From the NCBI GenBank assembly GCA_016841525.1, contig JAENYZ010000003.1, forward strand, positions 434,001 through 498,000: a DNA stretch of 64,000 bases. Direction: 5' to 3'. A program made the translations under genes and the position numbers. The DNA is from Anaerolineaceae bacterium (lineage in GTDB: Bacteria > Chloroflexota > Anaerolineae > Anaerolineales > Anaerolineaceae). Positions within the stretch are counted from its first letter, which is position 1. Each line of letters starts with the position of its first letter. Below are positions 42,403 to 50,944 of the stretch, in pieces. The notes beneath the pieces are model-generated. The model was not told the origin of the DNA and searched no databases. It saw only the letters and a list, made by a program, of their open reading frames with translations.

Positions 42403-43347
42403 ATGATTGAAGCAAAAGCGTTAACGAAAATTTTTGAAATCAAAAAAGGGGATGGTATCCCAGCTGTGGTAGATCTCAATCTGTCTATTGCACAGGGAGA
42501 GGTGTTTGGATTCTTGGGACCCAACGGCGCGGGAAAAACCACAACAGTGCGTATGTTGACCAGCCTGATTGGACCAACATCCGGTCAAGCCTGGGTGAAT
42601 GGTTTTGAGGTTGGCAAAGAAGACCAGGAAATCCGCAGAACAGTAGGGGTTTTGACAGAACACCCGGGTTTATATGAGCGATTGAGTGCCTTTAAAAACC
42701 TCATGATTTATGCCAACCTTCATGATGTTGAAAATACTGAAAAACAGGTCGAAAAATACCTGCATATGCTGGGGCTCTGGTCCCGTCGAGATGATCCGGC
42801 GGGGAGTTTTTCCAAGGGTATGCGGCAAAAATTAGCTATCGCAAGGGCATTATTGCACGAACCACAGGTCCTTTTCCTGGATGAACCCACCAGCGGTTTG
42901 GATCCTGAGGCGGCGCGATTGGTGCGATCTTTTATTGAAGAGCTGGGCGACCAGGGGCGAACGATTTTTTTGTGCACGCATAATTTAAACGAAGCAGATC
43001 GCCTTTGCAATCGAATCGGGATTTTTAAGTCACGCTTAATTGCAGTTGACACGCCAGCGAATTTGCGCCAGGAAATTTACGGTCGCAAAGTGGTATTTCA
43101 TTTAAGGACGCTTGATACAGCTTGGAGAAATTTGATAGAAAACATCGAAGGTGTCAGAGATGTTCAGTTGGTGGATCAAAAATTAGTTGTTGGGATGGAA
43201 GATCCCGAAAGTCTTAACCCTAAAATTATTCGATTGTTGGTCGAAAATGGCGCTGACCTCTTATTTGTTGGCGAATTACGCCATTCTCTTGAAGATATTT
43301 ATCTTCAGACGCTGGAGGAAGAAGGGGAGATAAAAGATGAACTTTAA
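42403..43347 (+). CDS. ABC-2-type exporter ATPase
   Basis: A 314-residue ATPase of the CcmA/NatA type. Walker A is GPNGAGKT, the signature region FSKGMRQKL, Walker B VLFLDEPTSGLDPEA and the switch His in LCTHNLNEADR. A C-terminal extension of about 80 residues is normal for this family. ATG at 42403 is favoured; a GTG at 42391 would add four residues. It overlaps the permease gene by 11 bp. The cargo is unknown; sodium, antibiotic or lipid export are all possible. Confidence 0.85.
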   Translation: MIEAKALTKIFEIKKGDGIPAVVDLNLSIAQGEVFGFLGPNGAGKTTTVRMLTSLIGPTSGQAWVNGFEVGKEDQEIRRTVGVLTEHPGLYERLSAFKNLMIYANLHDVENTEKQVEKYLHMLGLWSRRDDPAGSFSKGMRQKLAIARALLHEPQVLFLDEPTSGLDPEAARLVRSFIEELGDQGRTIFLCTHNLNEADRLCNRIGIFKSRLIAVDTPANLRQEIYGRKVVFHLRTLDTAWRNLIENIEGVRDVQLVDQKLVVGMEDPESLNPKIIRLLVENGADLLFVGELRHSLEDIYLQTLEEEGEIKDEL

Positions 43348-44140
43348 AAGTATTCGAACGATTATCGACAAAGAATGGGCAGAAGTCTTTAAAAATCGCA
43401 TGGTGCTATTCACCATGATCTTTATGCCGCTGATTTTCACTGTTCTTCCGCTGGTGATGTTGTATTTTACCGGGCAGGAAATGGGCGACATGGGTGGGGT
43501 CGGTACAGCTGATGTGCCTGCAGAATTTCTTTCTGCCTGCAGCAGCGATATGACCGGCGCAGAATGCATGCAAATTTACCTGGTTAACCAGTTCCTTCTG
43601 TTATTTATGATGATGCCAGTGATCATCCCCGTCACTATTGCGGCTTACAGCATTGTGGGTGAGAAGACCACGCACAGCCTGGAGCCCTTGTTAGCGACGC
43701 CGATTTCAACATTTGAACTCCTGCTAGGGAAGAGTCTTGCGGCGTCCCTGCCGGCGATTTTTGTTGGTTGGGTTTCTTTTGGCCTTTTCATTGCAGCCTT
43801 ACCATTGCTGGGTGTGACGAAGACTGTCATCAATTACATTGCCGGACCAACCTGGCTGCTGGCGATCATTATTGCGGGACCTTTGATGGCGATCGCTTCC
43901 GTCAACCTGACGATTTTTGTTTCTTCGCGTGTCAACGATCCGCGAACTGCAGAGCAAATCTCTACACTATTTTTGCTTCCGATTTTTGGTTTGCTGTTTG
44001 CGCAGTTAGCCGGCGTGATTGTGATCAATGTGATGGTTATGCTCAGTTTTATTGGCGGAATGATTTTGGTTGATATCGGTATGGTCTATTTGGGTACAAG
44101 CATCTTTCAACGAGAAAATATCTTGACTCGATGGAAGTAA
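43337..44140 (+). CDS. ABC-2-type exporter permease
   Basis: A 267-residue permease with about six membrane helices starting near residue 25. The short loop before the second helix (STCS-like LSACSSDMTGAECMQ) is extracytoplasmic with two Cys that could form a disulfide. GEKTTHSLEPLLATPISTFELLLGKSL is the typical ABC-2 coupling region. It overlaps the ATPase gene and pairs with it. An AGGGGAG site lies before the ATG. Cargo unknown. Confidence 0.85.
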   Translation: MNFKSIRTIIDKEWAEVFKNRMVLFTMIFMPLIFTVLPLVMLYFTGQEMGDMGGVGTADVPAEFLSACSSDMTGAECMQIYLVNQFLLLFMMMPVIIPVTIAAYSIVGEKTTHSLEPLLATPISTFELLLGKSLAASLPAIFVGWVSFGLFIAALPLLGVTKTVINYIAGPTWLLAIIIAGPLMAIASVNLTIFVSSRVNDPRTAEQISTLFLLPIFGLLFAQLAGVIVINVMVMLSFIGGMILVDIGMVYLGTSIFQRENILTRWK

Positions 44141-44188
44141 AACACATAGAATAGTAAATAATAGTAAATATCAGAAGTAGGTTTTACT

Positions 44189-44698
44189 ATGACCACCCTT
44201 CGTTGTATTCAAGGGGATATCACAAAGCTTGAAGTGGATGCCATTGTTAATGCTGCCAATACATCATTGTTGGGCGGCGGCGGTGTGGATGGTGCCATCC
44301 ATCGAGCCGCTGGATCTCGTTTATTAGAAGAATGCCGGCTTTTAGGCGGCTGTCCTACGGGTGATGCTCGCATCACAGGCGGCTATAATTTGCCTGCCAG
44401 GCAAATCATTCATACTGTTGGACCAATCTGGCATGGCGGTACCCATGATGAAGCAAAACTTCTGGCTTCCTGTTACAGGCGCAGCCTGGCGGTCGCTGTC
44501 GAGAATCATATCAAATCGATTGCCTTTCCCTGTGTCAGCACCGGGGTGTATGGCTTTCCCCACCTACCAGCTGCAGAAATTGCAATTGCTGCAGTGAATG
44601 ACTTTCTTAAATCAGAATCATCTGTAGAAGCAGTCATATTTTGCTGTTTCCTGGATGAAGATTTCCTCATTTACCAAAAATTGCTCAATCAAAGTTGA
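44189..44698 (+). CDS. Macrodomain protein (ADP-ribose binding or deacetylating)
   Basis: A 169-residue macrodomain of the MacroD/YmdB group. [23 protein letters not shown] is the ADP-ribose-binding strand-loop, and [15 protein letters not shown] plus [14 protein letters not shown] complete the site. Such enzymes remove O-acetyl groups from ADP-ribose or free ADP-ribose from proteins. It is a stand-alone gene; its target is unknown. Confidence 0.9.
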   Translation: MTTLRCIQGDITKLEVDAIVNAANTSLLGGGGVDGAIHRAAGSRLLEECRLLGGCPTGDARITGGYNLPARQIIHTVGPIWHGGTHDEAKLLASCYRRSLAVAVENHIKSIAFPCVSTGVYGFPHLPAAEIAIAAVNDFLKSESSVEAVIFCCFLDEDFLIYQKLLNQS

Positions 44699-44732
44699 TT
44701 TTTCTTGTTAGAAATATTTAGAAAGGAATTTC

Positions 44733-45668
44733 ATGATGATTACATATCGACCCTACCAATCCGAAGACGATTTTTGGAAGATGCGCGCTTTTTTGAGGGA
44801 AGTGTTTGTGTTGAATGGTTTCCGAGAGCGAGCGTGGCATGTGGCACGCCTGGAATATGCCCGTTGGCATACTTGTTTAAACTGCCACAATCTTACACTG
44901 TATGATGTTGCTCACCTTTGGGAAGCAGATGGGGAATTAATTGCGATAGCGATGCCTGATGGTGGGCCTGATGAAGCGCACTTCATGATCCATCCTGGTT
45001 ATGAAACCAGGGAATTAGAAGAAGAGATGCTTGCGGTGGCTGAAGAGAAGCTTTCTATTCAAAAGGAAAATGGTAAGCGTTTTTTGGGGGTCTGGGCGAT
45101 GGCGGATGATCCACTGCGACGAGAGCTTTTAACGCAACATGGGTATGAGCGTAAAGGCTGGGTTGAAACCCAGCATCGGCGTGACCTGAGCCTTCCCATC
45201 CCCCAGGTGCAAGTTCCGGATGGATTTACCATTCGCTCACTGGGTGATGGACTGGAACTCCTGGAGCGCTGTTATGCCTCCGGTTTGGGCTTTCACCAAG
45301 GGGATATTAAGATTGCTGTTGAAAACCGTGATGACCCCACCTGGTACCGTAATATTCAGACTGCGCCGCTGTATCGAAGGGATCTGGATTTAGTTGCCAT
45401 CGCGCCTGATGGGGCGATTGTATCTTTTTGCACCATTTGGTTTGATGATGTCACCCGCAGTGCGTATTTTGAACCGGTTGCGACCGTACCTTCACATCAG
45501 CGTCGGGGATTGAGCCGGGCACTGCTGACCGAAGGCTTGCATCGACTTAAGCGTATGGGATGTTTGTGGGCGTTTGTGGCAGGTTTTGAACCCGGACCAA
45601 ACAGGCTATATGAAACCACCGTTGGCGCAGAATATGGTCACTACCAATCCTGGCAGAAAACCTGGTAA
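44733..45668 (+). CDS. Tandem GNAT-domain acetyltransferase
   Basis: A 311-residue protein built from two GNAT folds. The N-terminal fold (about 1-145) has HFMIHPGYETRELEEEM and a FLGVWAMADDPLRRELLTQHGY segment; the C-terminal one has the canonical pyrophosphate loop VATVPSHQRRGLSRALL (about 255-271). Only the second looks catalytically complete, the first may bind substrate. ATG at 44733 (ATGATG pair) follows AAAGGAA. Substrate unknown. Confidence 0.85.
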   Translation: MMITYRPYQSEDDFWKMRAFLREVFVLNGFRERAWHVARLEYARWHTCLNCHNLTLYDVAHLWEADGELIAIAMPDGGPDEAHFMIHPGYETRELEEEMLAVAEEKLSIQKENGKRFLGVWAMADDPLRRELLTQHGYERKGWVETQHRRDLSLPIPQVQVPDGFTIRSLGDGLELLERCYASGLGFHQGDIKIAVENRDDPTWYRNIQTAPLYRRDLDLVAIAPDGAIVSFCTIWFDDVTRSAYFEPVATVPSHQRRGLSRALLTEGLHRLKRMGCLWAFVAGFEPGPNRLYETTVGAEYGHYQSWQKTW

Positions 45669-45685
45669 TTCAAAAGGAGGAATCA

Positions 45686-46114
45686 ATGGAATCACGAATA
45701 AGCATCATTTCGCTGGGGGTTAAAGATTTAGAAAAATCTTATCGCTTTTATAAAGAAGGATTGAGCTTCCCGACGCAGGGCAAGCTTGAAGATGGGATCA
45801 TTTTCTTTCAAACATCAGGAACGCGTCTTGCGCTCTACCCTCTGGATAAACTGGCGGAAGATGTTTCTCCACAAATAAATGAAGATCGATCTGGATTTCC
45901 CGGATTCACCCTGGCGCATAACACACGCACAAAAGAAGGGGTGGACCGGGTGCTGCAATTGGCGGAAAAAGCTGGTGGTAAGATCGTAAAACCCGCACAG
46001 ATGGTCTTTTGGGGCGGTTACAGCGGTTACTTCACGGATCCGGATGGCTATTATTGGGAGGTTGCCTGGGCAGAATTTTGGGAATTTAACGAGGACGGGA
46101 GCCTGGTCGTTTAA
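45686..46114 (+). CDS. VOC-family (glyoxalase-fold) protein
   Basis: A 142-residue vicinal-oxygen-chelate protein. The fold is recognised from SLGVKDLEKSYRFYKEGLS and YFTDPDGYYWEV, where Glu would be the final metal ligand. The first ligand position, usually His in H-x-x-L-x-V-x-D, is a hydrophobic residue here, so a metal-free binding role is possible. AAAGGAGGAATC lies before the ATG. Function unknown. Confidence 0.85.
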   Translation: MESRISIISLGVKDLEKSYRFYKEGLSFPTQGKLEDGIIFFQTSGTRLALYPLDKLAEDVSPQINEDRSGFPGFTLAHNTRTKEGVDRVLQLAEKAGGKIVKPAQMVFWGGYSGYFTDPDGYYWEVAWAEFWEFNEDGSLVV

Positions 46115-46172
46115 CCCGGCATCAATATTTAACTATCAAACAGCGTCCTAATAATTTTTTGAAAGGGAAAAG

Positions 46173-46658
46173 ATGATACGAGTCGATGATTTTTCAAAAA
46201 TGCTCTCTGGTGAGCTGGATATTCTAAAACAACAGACGGCGGGACTGACAACAAAAGACAGCCTGCTGCAGCCCCAACCGGGCGGCAATTGCTTAAATTG
46301 GGTGATGGGACACCTGGTGGTCAATTTGGAAGAGATACTTGAAGTATTGGAGGTGGAGCTTTCGGAACACCTTCCCGACCTGACCCGCTACCGCATCGGC
46401 TCTGAACCGATACGCGGCGAAGAAGCGGGTGTTCTGGCATTAGATGATCTGGTCGATATTTATGAGCAGTTGACCAATAAAATCGTTGATCGGCTCTCTC
46501 AAATGAATGAAGCTGATTTTGATAAGGAGATAGATTTCTGGCAGGGAAAGAGCCGGCGAGGCTATGTGGCATTCTTCTACTTTTTCCATAACACCTATCA
46601 TTTGGGTCAGTTGGAGTATCTGCGTAACCTGGCTGGAAAAACAGAAAAGCTTATATAA
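46173..46658 (+). CDS. DinB-family protein
   Basis: A 161-residue DinB/YfiT four-helix protein. Metal-binding histidines are visible: one in NWVMGHLVVN and the HNTYHLGQLEYLR pair near the C-terminus. The family includes thiol transferases and metal-dependent hydrolases; no specific activity can be given. It is one of several short accessory genes in a row. GAAAGGGAAA serves as ribosome site. Confidence 0.85.
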   Translation: MIRVDDFSKMLSGELDILKQQTAGLTTKDSLLQPQPGGNCLNWVMGHLVVNLEEILEVLEVELSEHLPDLTRYRIGSEPIRGEEAGVLALDDLVDIYEQLTNKIVDRLSQMNEADFDKEIDFWQGKSRRGYVAFFYFFHNTYHLGQLEYLRNLAGKTEKLI

Positions 46659-46679
46659 ACGAAAGCAGGTAAAGTCATT

Positions 46680-47072
46680 ATGAAAAAATCTAAAGGGCAT
46701 TGGATTTTAGGGAATCGGGATTCGACGGTTCGCGTGAAGATTCTGCGCTGGATTGCGCGTATTTGGAGTTTGCTGGCTTTAATACTGGCGCTGGTGAGGG
46801 CATTAAGCCCGGACCCACATGCCGTAAACCCGATTACAGGGCGGGAGCTCTTTATATTGAGCCTGTGGCTGATTGCGATCCTGGGTTTGGTCCTGGGATG
46901 GCGGTTTGAGCGTTTGGGTGCACTGATCACCATCATCATTATGCCGGTGCGCGAAGCACTATATGTCCTTTTTTACAGGGAATGGACAGTAAATTTCCTG
47001 TTGATTTGGGCTCTGCTAATTCCACCAGCAATAATGTATTTATTAGCCTGGTCAGGGGATAGAAAAAATTAA
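46680..47072 (+). CDS. Small membrane protein of unknown function
   Basis: A 130-residue protein with about four hydrophobic segments (near 23-41, 57-76, 80-98 and 105-124), and a basic start. The segment pattern resembles DUF7670-type proteins, but this is by impression only. It lies 21 bp after the DinB gene and precedes a broken DUF1801 gene. Function unknown. Confidence 0.65.
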   Translation: MKKSKGHWILGNRDSTVRVKILRWIARIWSLLALILALVRALSPDPHAVNPITGRELFILSLWLIAILGLVLGWRFERLGALITIIIMPVREALYVLFYREWTVNFLLIWALLIPPAIMYLLAWSGDRKN

Positions 47073-47081
47073 TTTTGGCCT

Positions 47082-47468
47082 ATGCTTCCTTTCCGTACTA
47101 TTGAGGGATTTCTGAAATTTTCAGACCCGGGTCTGCGAGAAATTGTGTTGGAACTGCGCAATATTGTCGCATAGGTTGCACCCGGTGCCGCAGAGGATAT
47201 CCGTCATGGGGGAATTGTATATTACTTTGAGGAATTGGGCGGTCCGGTCAGTGCTGGTGTTTGTGGAATCGCCATCAAATCTGATCATGTAAGATTGTAT
47301 TTTACCCATGGGGCTTTTATCCCGGATGAAACGCACTTGCTAAGGGGATCTGGTAAAGCCATGCGATATCTGATATTAAATAAATTTGAATCCGTTCCCT
47401 GGGAGGAAATTCGAGATTTAATTGCAGCGCATGCTGATTTTGACCCACGCTCTTTTACCATCACCTGA
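47082..47468 (+). pseudogene. DUF1801-like gene interrupted by an in-frame amber codon
   Basis: The frame from ATG 47082 to TGA 47466-47468 is 129 codons with a single interruption, TAG at 47172-47174 (codon 31). Both sides are coherent: DPGLREIVLELRNIVA before, VAPGAAEDIRHGGIVYYF and DHVRLYFTHGAF after, which match the DUF1801/YdhG fold. A C-to-T change in CAG (Gln) would give the stop. It is called a pseudogene; readthrough or a sequencing error cannot be excluded. The remaining frame begins at 47235. Confidence 0.75.
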
Positions 47469-47533
47469 ATTCGAAAAAGAAGATAGAATTTACCTCTGGC
47501 TATTCATTACACCTAAGATTTAGAAAGAACACA

Positions 47534-48304
47534 ATGAAAATCAAAACCATTATTGTTTTATTCCTCACCCTTTGCTTATCCATTGCTTCGACTCTGACTG
47601 TAAATGCACAGGATTCTGACTTCCAGATTCGCGTCCGGAAGGATTTTGGTTACAACATGGGCAGCAATATCCAGGGGCGTTTCACCATCAGCCTGATTGG
47701 CGATGAGAAAGCGATCAACAGCGTAAATTTCTATGTTGACGATGTTTTGGTACAGCGCCTCGAGACGGAACCCTACAGATACCAATTCCAAACAGATGAA
47801 TTTGATCCTGGGATGCACCGCATTTATGCTGAGATTGAATTAAATGACGGGGGCAAGCAAATGACATCTTATGCCCAGTATAACTTCCTCAGCCGGAGTG
47901 AAGCAAATCGTCAAATGTGGACGGTTTTGCTTGTCATTGGCGGTGTCGTCGTGGGCTCACTGCTGCTTGTGGCATTGATCCAAAACTTGATCATAAAGAA
48001 AAGTGGTGAAAGCTCCCGCCAGGCTGGTGCACCTCGAAATTATGGTATCTTAGGCGGTACGATCTGCAAAAAATGCGGGCGGCCTTTCCCAAGGCATATC
48101 TGGGGATTTAACCTGGTTGTAGGCAGGCTTGATCGATGTGACAATTGCGGGAAATGGTCCATGACGATTCGATCAACCCCTAAAGCTTTACGCCTTGCTG
48201 AAGAAGCGGAATTGGAATCCGTTGTGGAGGATTCACAAGGGTTTGAAATCGAGAAAGATGAAAAGGATTTATTGGAAGAAACGAAATATTTTGATGATAT
48301 TTAA
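47534..48304 (+). CDS. Membrane-anchored protein with outside Ig-like domain and inside zinc ribbon
   Basis: A 256-residue protein I do not recognise. It has a signal peptide (about 1-26, ending VNAQ), an exported beta-rich region (about 30-125, VNFYVDDVLVQRLETEPYRYQF looks Ig-like), a membrane span at about 134-157 and a cytoplasmic tail. The tail has CKKCGRPFPRH and CDNCGKW, a CxxC pair of pairs that should bind zinc, then an acidic end. It lies alone upstream of pdxS. It could pass an outside signal to a cytoplasmic partner; that is speculation. Confidence 0.6.
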   Translation: MKIKTIIVLFLTLCLSIASTLTVNAQDSDFQIRVRKDFGYNMGSNIQGRFTISLIGDEKAINSVNFYVDDVLVQRLETEPYRYQFQTDEFDPGMHRIYAEIELNDGGKQMTSYAQYNFLSRSEANRQMWTVLLVIGGVVVGSLLLVALIQNLIIKKSGESSRQAGAPRNYGILGGTICKKCGRPFPRHIWGFNLVVGRLDRCDNCGKWSMTIRSTPKALRLAEEAELESVVEDSQGFEIEKDEKDLLEETKYFDDI

Positions 48305-48344
48305 GTCATTTTCCTTCGATTTTACTGAGGGCTAGCAGTGTTTA

Positions 48345-48373
48345 TTGTTCCTTGACCTTCCGCGTGGTAGAAT
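48345..48373 (+). promoter_or_regulatory. Promoter of the pdxST operon
   Basis: TTGTTC (48345-48350), a 17-bp spacer and TAGAAT (48368-48373) lie 30 bp before the pdxS ATG, whose GGAGG site is at the expected distance. Confidence 0.5.
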
Positions 48374-48402
48374 TCGTGTGAATAAAATAAGACGGAGGTA
48401 CT

Positions 48403-49290
48403 ATGGAACAACAGGTCGCAACAGAAAAAGTTAAAAGAGGTTTAGCGCAGATGCTCAAGGGCGGTGTGATCATGGATGTGGTGACACCAGAGCATGCCAA
48501 AATTGCTGAGGATGCAGGTGCAGTTGCGGTGATGGCCCTGGAGCGGGTGCCAGCGGATATTCGTGCTGATGGCGGCGTTGCCCGTATGAGCGACCCTGAA
48601 TTGATCATAAAAATTATGGAGACGGTCTCCATCCCGGTCATGGCAAAGGTCCGTATAGGGCATTTTGTTGAAGCCCAGATCCTTGAATCCCTTGGTGTGG
48701 ACTACATTGATGAATCAGAAGTTTTAACCCCCGCTGATGAAGAATACCATATCAACAAGCATGACTTCAAGATCCCCTTTGTTTGCGGCTGTCGTAATTT
48801 GGGTGAAGCCTTGCGCCGCATTGGTGAAGGTGCCGCAATGATTCGCACCAAAGGTGAAGCCGGAACAGGCGACGTCGTTGAAGCTGTTCGGCATGCACGC
48901 ACCGTGATGGGTGAAATTCGTCGATTGCAGAATATGCCCGAAGAAGAGCTGATGTCCTTTGCCAAGGAGATCGGTGCACCTTATAACCTGGTGAAAGAAA
49001 CCCGGGAATTGGGACGTTTACCCGTTGTTAATTTTGCAGCGGGCGGCATTGCGACCCCGGCAGATGCTGGTCTGATGATGCAGCTTGGCGTTGACGGCGT
49101 TTTTGTGGGTTCTGGTATTTTCAAATCAGGCGATCCTGCAAAGCGTGCCAGAGCGATTGTAAAAGCAACAACCCATTACAATGATCCTGCGATTTTGGCA
49201 GAGGTCAGCCGGAATTTAGGTGAACCCATGGTTGGCCGCCAGGTGACGGATATCCCGGAATCTGAATTGATTGCATCACGCGGCTGGTAA
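48403..49290 (+). CDS. pdxS: Pyridoxal 5'-phosphate synthase lyase subunit PdxS
   Basis: A 295-residue beta-barrel enzyme that makes vitamin B6 from ribose 5-phosphate, glyceraldehyde 3-phosphate and ammonia. Asp-25 (GVIMDVVT), catalytic Lys-82 (MAKVRIGH) and Lys-150 ([10 protein letters not shown]) are present, and the phosphate-binding [13 protein letters not shown] and GVFVGSGIF segments follow. It forms a dodecamer and takes ammonia from PdxT, encoded next. The family is highly conserved, so the call is sure. Confidence 0.97.
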   Translation: MEQQVATEKVKRGLAQMLKGGVIMDVVTPEHAKIAEDAGAVAVMALERVPADIRADGGVARMSDPELIIKIMETVSIPVMAKVRIGHFVEAQILESLGVDYIDESEVLTPADEEYHINKHDFKIPFVCGCRNLGEALRRIGEGAAMIRTKGEAGTGDVVEAVRHARTVMGEIRRLQNMPEEELMSFAKEIGAPYNLVKETRELGRLPVVNFAAGGIATPADAGLMMQLGVDGVFVGSGIFKSGDPAKRARAIVKATTHYNDPAILAEVSRNLGEPMVGRQVTDIPESELIASRGW

Positions 49291-49312
49291 TCCGCAGGGA
49301 TTATTGCGAAAA

Positions 49313-49891
49313 ATGATAAATATCGGCGTCCTTGCTCTGCAGGGAGATTTTCACGAGCACACTAAGGTTCTCCAATCCATTGGTGTTTCCTCGCGCCTGG
49401 TTAAGCTGCCGCGAGATCTGGCAGGGCTTGATGGCTTGATCATTCCTGGCGGGGAGTCAACCACCATCGGTAAATTAGCTGAAGATTACGATCTTATTGA
49501 ACCTTTGCGTCAATTTGGACAGCAGCATGCTATTTGGGGAACCTGTGCTGGTGCTATATTTTTATCCAAGGATGTCAAGCGAGACCAGCCTTTGCTGAGA
49601 TTGATGGACATTGAAGTACAGCGTAATGCCTTTGGCAGGCAGGTTGATAGTTTTGAAATTGATTTACAAGTGCCCTTTTTAGAAAATGGTGAATCACAGC
49701 CTTACCATGCCGTCTTTATTCGGGCGCCAATGATCAAATCCGTTTATGGTAAAGCGGAAATTTTATTGAAACTTCCAGATGGAGCAATTGTTGCTGCAAA
49801 GCAAGGCCGCTTATTGGCGACTTCTTTCCATCCGGAGTTGACTGAAGACGACCGTTTTCACCGATATTTTGTGGAGTTAACACAATCATAA
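49313..49891 (+). CDS. pdxT: Pyridoxal 5'-phosphate synthase glutaminase subunit PdxT
   Basis: A 192-residue class I glutamine amidotransferase. Nucleophile Cys-78 (GTCAGAI), His-173 and Glu-175 (HPELTED) form the catalytic triad. GGESTTIGKL is the PdxT signature. It feeds ammonia to PdxS. The frame is open to 49271, but ATG at 49313 is the natural start since MINIGVLALQGDF is the conserved N-terminus. It is 22 bp after pdxS. Its stop overlaps the possible start region of the next gene. Confidence 0.95.
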   Translation: MINIGVLALQGDFHEHTKVLQSIGVSSRLVKLPRDLAGLDGLIIPGGESTTIGKLAEDYDLIEPLRQFGQQHAIWGTCAGAIFLSKDVKRDQPLLRLMDIEVQRNAFGRQVDSFEIDLQVPFLENGESQPYHAVFIRAPMIKSVYGKAEILLKLPDGAIVAAKQGRLLATSFHPELTEDDRFHRYFVELTQS

Positions 49892-49965
49892 AAGTCAGAC
49901 CGATCCTTTGGTACGATTGGCCTTATGTCTTTCGTCACCGCAGCCAATTAATCAGCACAGATAAT

Positions 49966-50838
49966 GTGCTGGCTTTTACGCGCGGCGCCCCACTTTCATG
50001 GACGCAATTGATATCATCCTTCAACCCAATGGACCACGTGTTCACGGGTGTTTATGATCCCGAAGAATCGGGGTTAAAAACCATTGGACAAATTTATCAG
50101 CCTGGTGATTGGGATGGAACGCAGCTGCACTACCTGCTGCCATCTGAAGATCAGGGCGCCCAGGATATGGTGCTGCTGTTGGAAGGTTTGATTAACCAGG
50201 CAGGACAATGGGGCGCAAAGCATATCACTGCTGATTTGTCGGTTGATTCTGACCTTTTTAGCGCTTTTCGCCAGTCAGGTTTTTCGGTTTTAGCCAAACA
50301 GCGTGTGTTCCGATTTGAAAAACCATGGACAGGACCAAAAAAGGATATCAATCAATGGCGAATTTGGACCAGCGGTGATGTAAAAGCCATGCGAGGGCTT
50401 TACGCTACACTGGTGCCCCCTGTCATTCAAACGGTAGAGCCGCTGACAAAACGTAAAATGCTGGGCATGGTTTATTACGATCAGGACGGCGATTTGAAGG
50501 CATATGCAGACCTGGTGTACGGCCCGGCTGGCGCCTGGGTTTTACCTTTTTTGCATCCTCAAACAAAAGAAAGTCCACTCGACCTGGTAGGTCAACTTCT
50601 TGAGGATCTACCGGATCTTAACGATAGGACGGTTTATTTAATTGCCCGTTCGTATCAACCCTGGCTCGAAAATGCTTTGGTTAGCTCGCCAGCCAGTCCT
50701 GGTCTTGAGCAGGCATTGATGGTGCGTTACCTGGCGCTTAGACAAAGGATAAAAGCAGAATTTCCTTTTGGCGCCGTCGAAAATGGAAACCCTGAACCTA
50801 CGGTTCCACTTGCGCCAATTAAGAATAATCAGCATTAA
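49966..50838 (+). CDS. GNAT-like hypothetical protein, true start probably further upstream
   Basis: A 290-residue protein as counted from a GTG at 49966. Two repeats of a beta-alpha pattern, including ITADLSVDSDLFSAFRQSGFSVLAKQRVFRF, look like a GNAT fold without a clear acetyl-CoA loop. The frame stays open upstream as KVRPILWYDWPYVFRHRSQL, which reads like protein. It could start at an AUA/AUC triplet near 49885-49890, eight to eleven bases after a GGAG, overlapping the pdxT stop. No ATG, GTG or TTG occurs there. Function unknown. Confidence 0.65.
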   Translation: MLAFTRGAPLSWTQLISSFNPMDHVFTGVYDPEESGLKTIGQIYQPGDWDGTQLHYLLPSEDQGAQDMVLLLEGLINQAGQWGAKHITADLSVDSDLFSAFRQSGFSVLAKQRVFRFEKPWTGPKKDINQWRIWTSGDVKAMRGLYATLVPPVIQTVEPLTKRKMLGMVYYDQDGDLKAYADLVYGPAGAWVLPFLHPQTKESPLDLVGQLLEDLPDLNDRTVYLIARSYQPWLENALVSSPASPGLEQALMVRYLALRQRIKAEFPFGAVENGNPEPTVPLAPIKNNQH

Positions 50839-50944
50839 GCCGCCAAGGCTCCTGCTGGGCATTCAAAGAAGATGTTAACAAAAATCGGATACAATTATTG
50901 ATTGTTGATTTGAAAAGAATAAAAAATTATTACGGAAAAAAGTT

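Noticed and set aside
47534-48304. Sigma/anti-sigma partner of PrsW
   Set aside because: It has a single membrane span as an anti-sigma factor would, but no anti-sigma fold and no sigma gene nearby, and it lies 6 kb from the PrsW gene.
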